NCBI RefSeq assembly: GCF_000002875.2
Contig: NC_009414.2
Coordinates: 597,001 to 661,000, forward strand
From: Leishmania infantum JPCM5
Taxonomy: Eukaryota; Euglenozoa; Kinetoplastea; Trypanosomatida; Trypanosomatidae
Direction of reading: 5' to 3'
DNA: 64,000 nt
The translations under genes and the position numbers were made by a program. Each line of letters starts with the position of its first letter. Position 1 is the first letter of the stretch. The notes under the pieces are model-generated. The model saw nothing but the letters and a program-made list of their open reading frames with translations, ran no database searches and was not told the DNA's origin. Of the stretch, positions 30,809 to 45,800 are shown in pieces.

Positions 30809-33800
30809 ATGCGCTCGTCCTCACCGGAAACGAACGTACGCAAGGCAGCTGTTTCGACGTTCTCTGGGCCGTCGAGCGCACCGCTCACACGGCTACAGAA
30901 GCGCTTTTCGAGCCATGCGGCGTCTGCCGGAAGAGAGAAGGCTGCCGCACTGCCGGCCGGCATCGCGGCCGCTGTTGTGGGCACCTCAGCGTCTTTCGCA
31001 GCGACTGGCAGCTCGTTGAGAAAGCGGTCCGCCTCCAAGGTTGGTCTTGCTCCGCATCGGCCAGCGAATGCGAAGTGCGACAGTGTCGTGCGAGTGCCGC
31101 CGACGCACCGGCAGACAAACAAGTGGAGTGCTGGCACCGCCACCCTCGACGCCCTCTCCACACGGCAGAGCCCACACGCAGCCTCGGCGTGTTCGCCGAG
31201 TTTTCCATTTGATGTATATCCTACCCAGATCTTCTTTGATTTATTCGCGGCAAATCGAACGTACACGGCAGCACTGGAGCTGAGAAATCACACAACGGCA
31301 AACACGCACGTGCGCGTGGACCGCCCAAGTTCCTGCAGCGGTTTCGAGTTATCGGCGCCGCACGGGGCCGAGTCGTCGTCGAAGGTGGCCCCCGGTCTCT
31401 CCGTCATCTACACAGTAGTCTTCAGCCCGACTAGCAACCTCAAGGACTACGAGACGCAGCTTGTCGTGCGAGCCGAGAGCGGCGAGGCGATCACGGTCCC
31501 GGTGCGCGCGTACGCCAGTCGTGGCCAGCTGCAGCTTCCTGCGGCGCTCACGCTGCGTGAGGCGCCCGTAAAGGGTACCAGCTGCACGCCTCTGTTCCTT
31601 CGGAACACGAGCGAGCAGAGCTGCGCGTGGCGGGCGATGGTCTTCGACGTCAGCAGCGTCGCGTCTGAGGCGATGGCCAAAGACACATCATACTCGCCAT
31701 CTTCACACTTCTCCATCACGCCCAGCTACGGCGTGGTCGAGCCTCTCTGCGGAGGTGGCGATGGAACGGCAGTGACGGTGGCCCCCGTTACTCTACACTT
31801 CCATCCTCACCCAAGCATGGCTGCTGCCAGCACGTTCGGGGCGGTGCTGCGCTTTTTTCTTGGCCCAGAAGGAGACGTCGTGCAGGACGTGCAGCTGTCA
31901 GCTCAGGCGGTGGAGCTGACCGGTATAGCGCTGGAGCAGACGGTGGTGACGTTGGCGGACACCTACGTGACGACGGAGCGGCAGACAGTGGTGCGCTTGC
32001 GCAACGACTCGGACAATACCGTGCACTTCGCGTGGAAGAGCTCGTACCGCGGCAGCCGCGAGAGTGACGGCGATGACGATGGAAGTGTAGCTGGTGATGA
32101 CGCGGAGTTCGGTGGCGACGGCGCCGCCTCGGGTGGCATGACTGGAAGCTGCGCAGAGAAGAGAATGAGCGATCTGACTGCCACCGCCGACAGCAGCGTT
32201 TACAACGGCAGTAGCGGCGGCGACGGCCGCCAGCATCAGCTGCATCAGCCCTTTCACGACTACAGCACCATGCGAGATGACTACACAGGCGATGAGGCGT
32301 TCCGCATTGAGCCGCTGTCGGGCGTTCTTTACGGTCATGGCGTGCGCGAGTTTACCATCACGTTCAACCCCAGCGTTGCCGTTCTGTATGAATCCATAGC
32401 GTTCCTGGATGTGACTGGGCTGGAGAACCGTCTTCCCCTCACGCTGCGTGGCCACGGTCTTGGCCCGCAGTGTACCCTCGAGTACAGCCGGCTGGAGATT
32501 GGCGATGTCTACTTGAACGCTCTGCACGAGTATGAAGTGAGCATGGAGAACATTTCTTCCATCGAGTGCCAGTACGTAATAATGCCGCCACTGCCAGTCT
32601 TGCCAGCCAGCGCCGCTGCTGCGACCACAGCGGAGCCAGCTACCTCAACGTCGCTGACGGACTTCTCCAGCAAGTTCCGATTCACGCCGTCTCACGGCAC
32701 CCTCGGCCCTGGTGAGATTGTGAAGCTGCGCATCGAGCTGCAGTCGGACCGCATCGGCAGCTTCTCTGAGGTGTTTCGCGTGCACATGCAGGGGGCTGTC
32801 GAGGAGGTGCCGCTGCTGCTAAAGGGACGGGTGCTGGGCCCACACTTCCAGTGCAGCGTTGAGGAACTCGTCTTTGGCAACGTTTCGTACAACATGACAC
32901 ATCAGCGCACCATGCAGATTGCAAACACGAGTCCGATTCCCATGCACTATACGCTGCGCATGCCGGACGAGTGCACGTACGCAGATGACTTGATCATTTC
33001 ACCCGCCACCGGCGTCATCGCGCCGATGGCGACGCAGACGGTCACAGTCACGCTCCACTCGTGTACTGTCGGCAACTACGACACAGCGTTGCTGGTCGAG
33101 GTTGCCGACGTGGGCGATGTGCTGGAGGCGATTCCGCTCAAGGCTACATGTATGGTGCCACCCCTCTTCACGAACGCGACGGAGCTCTCTTTCGGCGGTG
33201 TCTTTGTCGGGTACCCCTCCACGCTGAACGTGGCGGTGCTGAACAACTCCGCTCTGACGGGCATGTTCGAGTTCGCGCTGGTGGGCGGCGGCGCTTTATC
33301 TGATGTCGTGGCAGTGGAGCTGCCGGTGTCGGCGGAGCACGAGGACGGCGTGCACTGGATCTCGCCACACCAGACGATGCAGATGCCCGTGACCATGACG
33401 GCACTTCGACCCGGCAAGCTGCACTTCTCCATAGCCTTGCGTGTGCTTGGCATGGACCCCGCTGTGGCCCCTCCGCAGACGATCCTTGTGAGCGCGGTGG
33501 CGAGTGGGACGCATGTGGAGATGCAGCCGAGCACATTCCAGTTTGGCACTGTCGACGTCCTGCGTGCAGAGGTAAAGGAGCTGACGCTGAAGAATACGAG
33601 TCCCGTGCCGGCGCCGTTCTCGCTCGTGTTCGACCGTTACGGTGGCCTCCCTGCCACCGCCTCTTCTGCCGCTGCTGCTAGTGTCGCGGCTGAGGCGACC
33701 CTGCCCTTCCCTCGCGAACCAGTGTTCACGGTGGAGCCGGCCGGCGGCGTGCTGGAGCCGCACAGCACGCTCACGGTCCGCATCCGTGCGAAGCCGGATG

Positions 33801-36800
33801 AGGCGATGGTGTTTAGCGATACTCTGCGTCTGTGCCACTCACCGGCGTCGCACAGCGCCGCGGCCGCTGAAGAGACGGCGGTGGCGGTAGGGAACAAGCC
33901 AACTGTGACGGTCAAGGTGGCAGGCAAAGGGATCCCCATCGTATCGGAGCGGCCAGTCGCCGACGTGAAGCTCGGCGATGTGTTGACAACCGCACTGGTG
34001 GCGGAGACGATTACGCTGCACAATTACGGGCGTCGTGAGCAGGAAGTGCAGTGGCAGAGCACACACAACGCAAAGACGAAGGAGAGGGATCTGCCGCCAG
34101 CCTTTAGCTACAAGCCCGAGCGTTCCGTCATCCCGGCTGGCGGGGCGCTGACGTTCACCTTGTCCGGCGGGTCAGACGAGCCAGGCGTGCGCACGGAAAC
34201 ATTCACTCTGAAGCAGTCTGGCACCTTCAAGGAGATACTACGCAGTACTGTCTCGGCCACCTTCACGGTGCCGACGCTGTCGTGCAGCACTCGCGCCCTT
34301 CACTTCGACTTCGCAAACACAGAGCAGCTGCAGGCGCTTGATGCCCCCTCTGCGGCCTCCTTGGTCAAGTCTCTGACGATGAAGAACGTCACCAGCAAGA
34401 CGCTCGCTGTCTCGCTCCGCATCCGGCATGCGGCCACCGCGTCGTCGTCGCCGTCACCACCGCCGGCGGGGGCGTCCTCGGCTGCAGCGAACGGGGTGCC
34501 TTTTGAGCTCGAGGGGCCGTCGACCATCACCTTTGCCCCTGGCGACTCGTACGTTGTCGGTATCCGCTGTAACCCCCTCTACCGTCGCGACTTCACGTCG
34601 CACACAACGAAGGCGACTGTTCAGTTCAGCTTTGCGCATCATGCCCGCAAGGAGCACGTCAGCCTCAGCGCGACTCTGCGCTTCCCTGCGCTTGTAATGA
34701 ACCCATCGGCGAGACTGGAGTTCGGCTCCGTTCTCCGCAACACGGAAAAGCGACGCACGATTGTGCTGTCCAACCCCTCTGCGGACCTACCGGCGCGCTT
34801 TGAGTGGGCGTTGCAGCCACAGCCCGGCAACAGTGCAACCGCCGCCCCGAAGGCGGCAGGGGAGGGTGACGTGAAGGCAGCGGAGGCGCAGTACACTGGG
34901 GACAAGAGTGCACTTCGCACCATCAAGGCAGGAGATGAGGCCGCCGCGGCCGCGGCGAGGTGCTTCGACATTGTCCCTTACACTGGAATGCTGCTGCCGG
35001 GAGAGTCACGGAGCATCAATGTAACCTACCAAGGAGCAGAGTGTGGGACAGCGCTGGCGACGGCTGTGTGCCGTGTGCACGGTGGCCCGACCTACACAGT
35101 CGTAGTGCATGCAACCTCGAGCGTTGTCCAGGCGCGCTGTGACAGAACGGAGATCAACTTTGGTCGACTCCCGTTCTACGAGTCTGCCACGCAGTCCGTG
35201 ATGCTGTCGAACAGTACCCTCGTCCCCGTCACCTGGGATGTCGACCTGCGCAGCATGCGCCACCCCGAGTGCGTGCATGTGTCGCCCGTGTCTGGCGAGC
35301 TGCGAGAGAAGGCTCGGCTGCTCATCACTTTCACGCCGACAGTGCCAGACGCCTTCGAGGAAACGCTGTGGGTGCGCATTGGGCATCTCGATCCGCAGCC
35401 GATCCACCTACGCGGCTCGGGTTACATGAACCGGCTGATGATAACAACGACGAGCTCCACCGCGTCGGCCGTGGAGAACGAGGTAGTCGTGTACCGAGCA
35501 CCGTTCAGCGCCTTCACGGAGGCTCTGCAGTACGTGGAGTCGAGGCTGGCGTCGTCGCAGCTGCGCAGCGTGTATGCGTCGCGATCGGTGACCCCGCTGA
35601 CCACGACCCTCGCAACAGCCGCATCAGCTAGTGAGTCCGCGTCAAACGCGCCGGCACTCCCGACATGGGTGCAAAGGGAATGGCCGACGCTGGAGGCGGA
35701 GCGGCTGGCGTTCTGCCGCGCCGTATGCGAGGCCCAGGCGTCGGAGCATAGATGCAGTGTCAGCCCCAATGGCGCCATTGGGCCACCACTCTTCTTGGCG
35801 CCACACGCGCTTCGCCGAAACTCTGTGACGGCTGTGTGCAGCAAGGATGGTACCGGCGCCGGCACCCACAAGTTCGTTCTCGCGCGCTACGTTGTCGACT
35901 TCGGCCATCTCACCCGGCACGACATGCGCAAGGTGACGCTGAGGCTAACGAACCCATCGGCCACGGAGGTGGTGAGCGCGATGCTGGACAGCAAGGAGCT
36001 CGAGCACCTGCCCGTCTCGGCGGTTCCTATGAAGGGAATCAAGGTAGGGCCGCTGGAGACGACGACGTTGACGTTGGTGATGGACGCCACAAAGCCGGAG
36101 AGCCTCGTGCGCCATGGACAAAACCGTTACGAGTTCGCCATCGACGTGAAGCATGGCCCAGCCATTGTGGTGGAGTGTCGCTGCTACGTCGCCACCCCGA
36201 CTCTCCGCACTGCTGAGAAGGAAGTGCGCTTTGGGCCAGTGCTGCTGGGAAAGGTCAAGGTACTACCATTGGTCCTGACGAATCCGGAAGCGGTGCCGTG
36301 CCCGTGGCGAGTCACATGTAAGGAAGAGGCTTCGTCGGATATGACGGCATCCACGGCGCCGAGGGGGCACTGGCTGCGCGACGAGCAGAGTTACACACCT
36401 GCCGGGCTCGTCGCCGCTGAGCCCCGCGGCTCTATCCGGTCCCGGCGAGCTGCACCAGCGTCTCAGTTTTGGGTGAAGAAGGATCATGGCGTGGTCGAGG
36501 CGTCTGGCACCACTACAATCGCGGTGTACTTTGCCCCCAATTGCATTGCTGCTGAGGACGGCATGGGTGCCAGTGAGGATCGTGGCAGCGCTCCAGCCAC
36601 GGCTACGCTGCGCTTCCGCTGTGGCAAGGGGTCAGCCGAAAGTGTTCTCACTGTGAAGCTCATCGGTAGTGCCTTCCAGTACAAGGTCAGCCTTTCCACG
36701 ACGCAGCTTCAGTTACCGGTGGTTCGCCCCCACCAGGTGGTACACGAGTCTGTGACGCTGACGAACAACGAGGAGCACCCTGTGGAGGTGTACAGCCTGG

Positions 36801-39800
36801 ATCTCGACACACAGCACATGCACGAGATAAAGCTGCTGCGTCGCGCAATAGAGGTGAACCCGGATCACGAGATATTCTTGCCCCACCTGGAGGCAGCCTC
36901 TCGCCTGCCGGATGCGCTACTAGAGTCCATCTTCGCCCGCCTGCACGCCGCCTCTGAGTCGCTGAAGGAGGCGCCGCCGGCGGCCGACTTGGAAGCCGCT
37001 GAGGAGGCGCTCGTGGGCGCACCGGCGGCCGCTTGCAAGGGCGCGAAAACATCGCGGGGGCAGTCCGTGTCTGCTGCGTCTCGCGCCTCCAGCTCCAACT
37101 CCAAAGGGGGGCGGCGCGAGAAGGGCAAGAGCGGTCATCAATCGGCAGCGGCTGCGTCTGGCGGGATCGAGAAGGGCCTCCAAAGCGAGCTGGCGGCGGC
37201 CGATGATATTGCAGGCCAGGATCAAGGAGCTATCGACGGCTGCACCGCGGTGAGCATGGCGAAGCCGAGCGTTGTCCTCCTCGTCGGCCCTCCCTGCAGT
37301 GGAAAGACAACGTTGGCAAAGCAGATGGTTGAGTGGGCGGATGCGGGCAGCGTGATCCACGTGGACGTCGATGAGGTCATCCGGCGTGAGGCGGACCGCG
37401 ACGATACGGCGGACGGGGCGGTGGCTCGCTTCCTCCTTTCTCAACTGGCAGACAGACAGCTGAAGTCCGTGCCCGTCACGGCCGATGACGCCGCCGCCAC
37501 GGGCGACGCGGTGGCTGCGTCATACATCGCGTGCGCACCGAAGCTTGTGCGTGACGCTCTTGAGGGGCATCTGAACCGGTGCATCGCCGACCATGCAACG
37601 CACTCGGCAGCTGGTGCTGCTTCCCTTGTTGAATCAAGGGACTTCGCTGCGTCAAAGCCTCGAAAGCTCCTCTTCTTGTTTGACGGATTGGGCTGCACCG
37701 TACTCCAGAACCCGTGGCTGCTCTTTGAGCTGCTCAAAGAGACCTGCGATGCCCTGCACATCCCTCTGCAGATCGTTTCATTGGCTGTCAGCACCCCCAT
37801 GTCTGGCGTGCGGAGGGCCGAGGCACTGGAGGCGCACCACGCGGCGCGGGCCACAGCCGCATCCCTTACCTTGTTGAGTGAGGCAGCATTCGAGGCGCTT
37901 GACAAGGAGGCTCGCGAGGACTACACGCGTCGCCTCAAGCATTTCAATGACTGCCGTCGAGATCTGCGGGCTGCCCAGCAGCTCAAGAGAAACTACATGG
38001 CACAGCTGCCCCACAAGACCGTGCAGCAGGAGACGGAGGAGGCATTCACAAAGGCGCAGATGGATTTGCAGCAGGCTTTGGCGCTGGAGTCCACGATGAG
38101 GTCGGCGCGAAAAGGGAAGGCGGCAGCCGGTGCCGGCCGCGGTGCCGCTCAAGCGGCGGAGGGGGCAAAAAAGCTGCGGGAGCTCAAATGGTCCGATCTC
38201 GACGCCGCCACGCAGTTTCGTGAGTGGTATACGCGCTTCCTCACCAAGTACGGCACCCCGCCAAAACCCGAGGGCGGAGACGACAGTGCCATTGGCGCGG
38301 CGACCGCGCGTGCTAGCGCTGCAGGGCCGCCGTTAAAGGGTGCCGCTGCTGTTGCTGCCGCTGCTGCGGCGGAGGAAAGGGCGAACTGCTGGGCTGCTGT
38401 GGTGCGCGTTTCTGCAGAGACGGAAACCCCTAGTGAAGTTGCGAGAGTGGTTGAGCTACAGCTGGTCCAGGGCGACACCGAGACGAGCTCACACACCGGT
38501 GCTGCAACAACCACGCTGGCATTGCCGACCCTGTCGCCTCCGTTGACAAGGGTTGTCGTCGCCACGTCTTCATCCGCTGCCTCCGGTGAAGGACAGCTCT
38601 CCGTGAGCGCTAGGGAGACGGACGCTCCCCCTGCTGCTTCCTCCATGGCGGCAGTCGTAGAATCCTCGCACTCACCTGCAACTGCAGCCGCAGTGGCGGC
38701 GACGAGTGCGATCGGCGAGTGGCTCTATCTGAACAAGCGCCGTCTGCGCTTCTGGGGCAACGAGGCCCTCGGCGGCTCACGCGGCGTCGCCAGCGTGCTT
38801 GGACGGCCCTCATCGGGGGAGGAGGTGCTTGCGGCCAAGGCAAGTACAGCAGTGCCAACCGTTGCAGGAGTCGCTGAGACCCACACGCCGCTTGACGCTG
38901 CTGGTTTACCTTTCGCCACGGACGCATTTCATGCCGGATCTGCCGCGGTGACCAGGGAAGCCCGTTACGTGCACTTCTTCTCGACACTGGAACGTGAAGT
39001 CATTCCAGCGAAGAAGAGCTGCGGCCGCGGCAAGACGGTCCCGGCAGTAGTTCAGCAGGAGGAGGAGCTGACACGTTGGTGGCTGCCGCCGAAGTCGTCG
39101 GTCACGCTGACGCTCGAGTTCTGCGGTGACCACGTTGGCCCCTACACGGAAAAGTGCCTCTTCGGCGTTGTTGGCACGCTTCAGCAGCTGGGCCTCACAG
39201 TGTCCACCACGGTGGCTCTGTCCGACATCAGCCGAGATCCCAAGGACATCTTTCCCGTCATAAAGGCCCGCGGAATGTCAATCAGCGGCGGCGTCGAGGC
39301 GGGCCAACGAGCGTCAAAGGTGTACATTCCCTCCAGGAAGCTTTTCGACTTTGGGCCGCTGCTCATTCCGCCGCCGCCGGTGCCGAAGAGCCGCCGCCGC
39401 AGCATCGAGAAGGTTGGCACGGGCTCGTCCTCGTCGATCGGCGGGTCGGGTCGCAGCGGCAACGCGGGTGGAGGCAACTACATCCACAGCAGCAAAGCGC
39501 CATTCCAACACGATGGCACGCTTGGCGAGGAGACGCTTACGTTTGTGAACCGCGAGGCCAGTGAGGCGGAGGTGACGTTGTCGTTCCTCAACGAGAAAGA
39601 GAAGACGTTTGTGGTAACCCCGACCAGCTTCGTGCTAAAGCCTGGTGCCTCACAGCAGGTCAGCCTGCGTGCGACGCCAGAAAAAGTGGGCGACTTCACG
39701 AACACGCTGCTGGCGTGCATCAAGGACAACCCGCTTCCCTGGAGGACGGATGTGACGTGCATGGGGGCGCGGCCGACGCTGACGGTCAACGGGTGCAAGG

Positions 39801-42800
39801 ATCTGGAGGTGAACTTCGGACGGCTCGTGCTGAATCGCAGCGTGACGAAGTCCTTTTCGCTCGTCAACGAAGGACCGCTGCCGCTGCAGTGGAGGCTGGT
39901 GCCGGTTCTGGATGGCATGACAACCCGCGGCCCCGGGGGCGGTGGTAGCGGAGTAGGGGGTGCTGCATCCGGCGCAGCGGCAGCGGCAGCGGCCCAGTTG
40001 CCTACAGAGCTCCAGTGTTCCGCACTGGAGGGCGTCATCGAAGAGGGCGGCACATACACGCTGAACATGACCTTCGCACCAACGCACCCCTGCTTCTACA
40101 CGCGCAGCATGTTGTTCACGGTGTCCTACCCAGGCCATCCCCATCAGGTCCTGTACGAGTCTTTGCCGGTGATTATCAAGGCGGAGGGCTACGACGTCGT
40201 GCTGGAGTGGACACGCGAGATTCAGCTCGGTGTGTTGCACGTTGGAGAAGAGAAACACGATACGATTCGCATTCTCAATAAGAGCCCGTACGAGGTGGGC
40301 TATCAGCTAAAGCTGCCGAAACGGCTGCAGAAGTCCGTGACACTCTCCAGCCCGTCCGGCACGCTGCGGGGCATGGTCGGCTTCAAGGACGCGGCCGTCG
40401 TCAACATCGACATCGTGGCTCGCCTGGAGAAGGAGGGGGAGCTGCCTGCGAAGCTGTCCCTAATCGAGGTGGCGTTCTTCGACGTCGACAGGAAGGAGCT
40501 GCTGTACCCCGTGCAGAGCATCCCGGTCACCGGGGAGGCGTGGTACACGAAGTACGCGGTGCAGCCACCGAGCGTGAGCTTTGGCTCCTGTCTCATTGGC
40601 CAGCCGCGAGAGAGCACATTTGAGCTGCGCAACACAGGAGTGTTTCCTCTGGAGTACGTGCTCTTCAACTACCGCGATGCCGCCGCGGAGGGGAGCGCGA
40701 ACGAGAACGTCGCCGACGCGTCTACTGCGGGGGGTGCGGCGGTGGCGGCAGCACCTGCCCTGCATGCTCCCTCCGCCGGCGCCAAGAATCAGATCAAGGC
40801 TGCAAAGGGGAGCGAGATGGATGTCATTGTGGGCGCCTTCAAGTGTTGCCCGTGCCGAGGGATCATCCCGGTTGGTGGCGCGCAGATCATCACTGTTTCG
40901 ACAGTCCCTCGAAAGCAGAGCCGCACCCGAGAAACGATTGGCGTGCGAGTCGTGCAGAGCGGCCCCGAGTTGGAGCGCTACGGCACTCCAGTTGAGGTAT
41001 CCGCGTACCCGGCGTTGCCGTCGATCGCCGCAGACCTCACCTCCAGCGCCGACGTCGAAACTATCTTCGAGGAGCAGCGCGTCGTGTACCGCTTAGATCA
41101 GCTGGCGAAGGGTGTGTGCGCATACAGCAAGGAGGAGCGGGTCTTTTCCTTTGGGACGACTCTTGTGGGACAGCGCAGCGAGGAGCGCTTTCGCATTGCC
41201 AACAGTAGCCCGCTTCCGTGCACCATCGTGGCGCATCTCGAGGGTGCCTCTGTGACCGGGACCAGTGGGAACAGTGGCAGCGGTAACGCGGCTCGCGGAA
41301 ACGCAAGCGCCGCGAGCAGCGGGAACAAGCCTGTCACAGGTGGGGGTGGTGGTGGCGGCGCCAGCGCTGCAGCGGGTGGGGCGGGCAAGGTGGAGGGGTT
41401 TGATCTGTCCTTGGACGGCAGCGGTGCATCCCCGGCGCAGACGAGAATGACGACCGTCAAGATGGTTCTGCCGCCGTATGAGAGCCGTTTTCTCACCATC
41501 GGCTTCACCCCCGGCTCGCTGCGTCGCTTCCAAGCCCAGATTGTCGCCGTGGCCGAGAGCGCCGCCATCTCAAGCGATGACATGGCGGAGGCTGGCCAGG
41601 AGCTGCGCTTTGGTCTGTGCGGTGAGGGCACCCTGCCCAGCGTGGAGGTCGAAGTGCCCCCGCGCCTGTCGTCGTCCGCGGTGCCGTGGGGCAGTAGTGG
41701 TGGCAGAAAGTCGTCTGGAGCGTGCGCGGGATCGATGGAACGCATGCATCGCCGCACAGAAAGCGGCGGCAGTACCAGCAGCAACGAGCGCAAGCGAGGC
41801 CTGCGCCGCAGCGGCGGTGGATCAGGTGGTAGCACCTCTCCGTCAGTGTACGGGAGCGCCGACGGCTACTCGACCAGTTCCGGCGTCGCAGAGGTGCTGG
41901 AGCTGCCCTTGGCACGTGTAGGCGCCGTAGCGTCGCGCAGCTTTACGCTGCGGAATATAGGATGCGTGACGGCCAAGGTGCACCTCGAGCTGATGACGCC
42001 GGGAGGGGATGACTATGGTACACCGAACTCCGCCTTGAAAATTACCACCAGAGGCGGCACCGGTGGCACCGCCGTCAAGAAGCAGCGCGGTGCCTTGGCA
42101 CACCACAGGGCCGAACTGTTTGTGCCTGCTGGCCAGTCTGAGGTCGTTGAGTTGACGTACGCGCCGACGCAGGTGGAGACGACGACGACGCGGATGCGCG
42201 TCTTGCTGCGGGACAACCCATTTGAGGAGAAAGAGGTGCACATCCTTGCCTACAGCTTCGACAGCCCCATCTCCTTCGACGGCATCGACCCGTCTAGCCC
42301 AGACCACTATGACATTGGGGACTGCTGGATTGGTGTTGACAAGAGCTGCACTTTCACCGTGCGAAACAACACAGACTCGCTGGTGCGCTATGATTGGCAG
42401 TACCCTGACGCCGTTGTGCGCATGGTGCCCTCGGTCGGCCACCTCAGCGCCGGCGCCACGCGGACCATCACGGTGGTTGTGCGCAGCGAGTCACAGAACC
42501 TCAACCAAGTTGCGCGCTGCACCATTCAAGTACAGTCCATTCAGTTGCTGACCAACGCGTTGGGTGGAGGACTTGTGCACTCCAGCATCGGTGACGGTGG
42601 CGCCGCGTCCGGTGGCACTGGCAGCGGCGCAACCCCGGTCTCTGGGGCGACGAACGCGGCGATCACGGAGTGGGACAACTCGATGCAGAGCCCGAAGTGG
42701 GTCCTGCGCGAGGATGACACCGCTGCGAGCGCTATCGCCGCCGGGGCCCACTCGGCCGCCGCGACGGCCGCCTTTCTGTCTACCGCCGCCTCCATGGTTG

Positions 42801-45800
42801 GCCGCCGCAACTTGAAGCAGGTCCTGGAGCCGCTGCCGGAGCCGCCATATGCAGTTGTCGACGCTGTTAACGTGATGCAGTCACTCACGCTGCGGTACCA
42901 CTGCAGCGTGCCAGCGTACCAGTGCCAGCTGGTCGACGCGGCAACGGGCGCGGTGACGGACCTGAAAGCGATTTCTTTCGAACAGACCTACTTGATGCAG
43001 AAGCGGGTGGCGATAGTGCGGGTGATCAACACGGGGAGTGTTGGACTGCCTCTGACGTACGACATCGCCACCTCTGGAGAGGAGGACGGGGCGCCAACGC
43101 GAACCGCTTCGCAACAGAATTTGAAGTCGCCACACGCTCGACGCGGCGACAGTGGGGCCTTGGCTGCTGGTGTGGTATCTGGGACTTCTCTTTTCACTCC
43201 TGCCGTCGAGGGTGACGCTGGGGCGTTGCACGAGTCGCCTGGATACACCGCCCCCACCGCCGACTTTGCCGTCGTGCCATCGCCGACGTCTCGTGCCGCG
43301 AGCACCATACCGGTCGGCACGCACCTCGACCTTCACGTCGAGTTTACTCCTCGTGCCGTCGGCCTTATAATGGCGGAGCTGATCCTATCAATGCGACACA
43401 GCGACCCGGCAGAAATGCGCGTGCCGCTGCAAGGCGTAGCAGAGTGCCCGCTCGTCCACTTCAACGTCCCACCCACTACGTACTCGGACACGCGGTCGAT
43501 GGCAGGCATCAGTGGTGCGGCCTACCGGGGCCAGGACACGGTCGTCGTGGAGTTCCTCGCCCGCGGCCTGCACACGAAGGCCACCGTCAAGTTTCCCGTA
43601 ATGAACCCGACAGCGACGACGTACAGCTACGAATGGGTCGAAGAGGGCATGGGGCGCGGGGCGAGCGCCAACGGCGGCGCAAGCGGCGGATCCGTGTCGC
43701 CGTTCCGCTGCCTGACACCGATGGGTACCATCGCCGCTGGGCGCCAGGCTGAGGCGACCTTTGAGTTTTACGCGGACACCTTGGGGGTGCGGGAGTCGGC
43801 CTGGTCCTTCCAGATCCCTGGCCGTGCCGCGATCCCGTTTGTGCTGGTAGGCACCGCGGTCGAGCCGAACGTGTACTTTCATGCGAGCAAGGTAATATTT
43901 GGACACGTGCAGGTCGGCACCCAGGTGGAGCAGACTGTCGTCTTGGAAAACTGCGACGACGTTCCCTTCTCCTTCTCGTGGGATAAGTTTTCGATGGAGG
44001 GGACGTCCTCGTTCTTGTCTGTCAGGCCGCTTCGTGGTACCATCGCCCCGCACGAGCGGCTCTTGGCTACTGTTACGTTCTCGCCGCAGGACGAGGTCGA
44101 GTACAACGTACCGCTCCGCTGCACCGTGAAGCGGTCGAGTGTGCCGCTCTCGATCAACGTCAAGGGCGTTGGCGTGAGCGTGCACGACTCACTGCAAGTG
44201 GAGCCGATCGAGGACGGGGCGGAGCCAACGCTCATGGTGCGCGGTCAGCCGCTCTTTTTGAACCTCGATCGCGTGCAGGTGAACTCGACGGTCGAGCGCC
44301 GCTTTGCCCTGCGCAACACCGGCGCGTACCCTTTTCAGTACAGCGTCGAGGCACCGGAGAACTCCTCTGTCAGCGTGGAGGGGATGGAGGGCAAGATCGC
44401 CGCGAAGCAGACTGGGGTGATTGTCTTTCGATACCACCCGACGTGCGAGGAGACGCTGAAGCAGTGCCGTCTCCTCTTCCGCATCGAGGGAAAGGTCGCC
44501 TACAAGGTCGGCATCAAAGCCACGGCCTACATGCCCCGGCTGCAGCTGAGCTTTGACCACTACGACTTCGGCCCTCGATTCATTTTGGCGTACAACAACG
44601 GATCGGCGACCGCGGCGTCAGGCGTCGCTATGACCGTGCTGCAGCTCACAAACCTCGAGTCGGAAGTGGTCTCCGTCGACTGCAGCGTGTCTGCGCATAA
44701 CGTGTGGTGTCGCCTTGACAGCACGACGCTTGTGGTGCGTCCCAAGGAGTCGGCGCGGCTGCGACTCACCTTTGTGCCACCGGAGGCTCGACAGTACAAT
44801 GACAACCTGCGCCTGTGCTTCAACGCTCTTCACACGGTCCTCGTTCCAATCACCGGCGAGGGTGTAGTGCCGCGCGTCGAGGTGGTGAATCCGTTTGCGA
44901 AGCTTGGCATCGTCCGCATTGGCGAAACGCGGCAGATGGAGGTGAAGCTGATGTGCCTTAGCAAGATTCCGACACCGATATCGTTTGCGCAGTCCATCGA
45001 CGACGACCTCCTCCAAAAGGGTTTCTCGGTTTCTCTGCCGGAAAGAACGCCGGCGGCCGCCGCTGCTGCTACTCCACTCGCGATCATGCTGAAGCCAAAG
45101 GAGAGCGCGACGGTGGTGCTGTCGTTCGCGCCAACGCAGCGCATGGGCGAGTTCAGCAGGGAAGTGAAGATGCTCGTGTGCGGGGTGGAGGTGCCGTTTT
45201 TGTCTGTGAGCGGGTCGTGCGCCGATGCGGAGGTGCACCTCGACACGTCAGCGCTCTCGTTTCGCGATGTCGTGGTCGGCGCCTCGGCGTCACGGCGAGT
45301 GTCCATCCTCAACAGCGGCGACATCTCGCAAAAGTTCTCGTGGCTGAGCAGCCTGCAGAAGCTGCGGCCGCAGGGCGAGTGGAGCATCTTCCCGTCCTCC
45401 GGCTACGTCAGGGCCCACACGGAGCTGAGCTGTGAGCTGCGGTACACACCGAGCCTGCCGAGCAGAGGCAACACTAAGGCAGCCGCAGCACCGGCGTCGT
45501 CGGCGCTAATGCAGCAAATTCTGACTGTGGAGCTGGACAGCTCACCTGGAATTTCGCTCACAATCGAGTCGAACTGTGTTACTCGACCAGCGGCGACGGA
45601 GACGGTGCATTTTGCGTGCCGCGCCCGCGAGACAGACGTCAAGATGATCGAAGTGTACAACCCAACAGAGGAAACGTGGACAACGGAGCCTGTGCTGGAC
45701 AACTCGCTCTGGACATGCCCGGCACAGCTCACTCTAAAGCCGAAGGCGAAGTCGATGCTGACCGTTACGTATCAGCCGGTACGGCCAACATCCACCGCAG

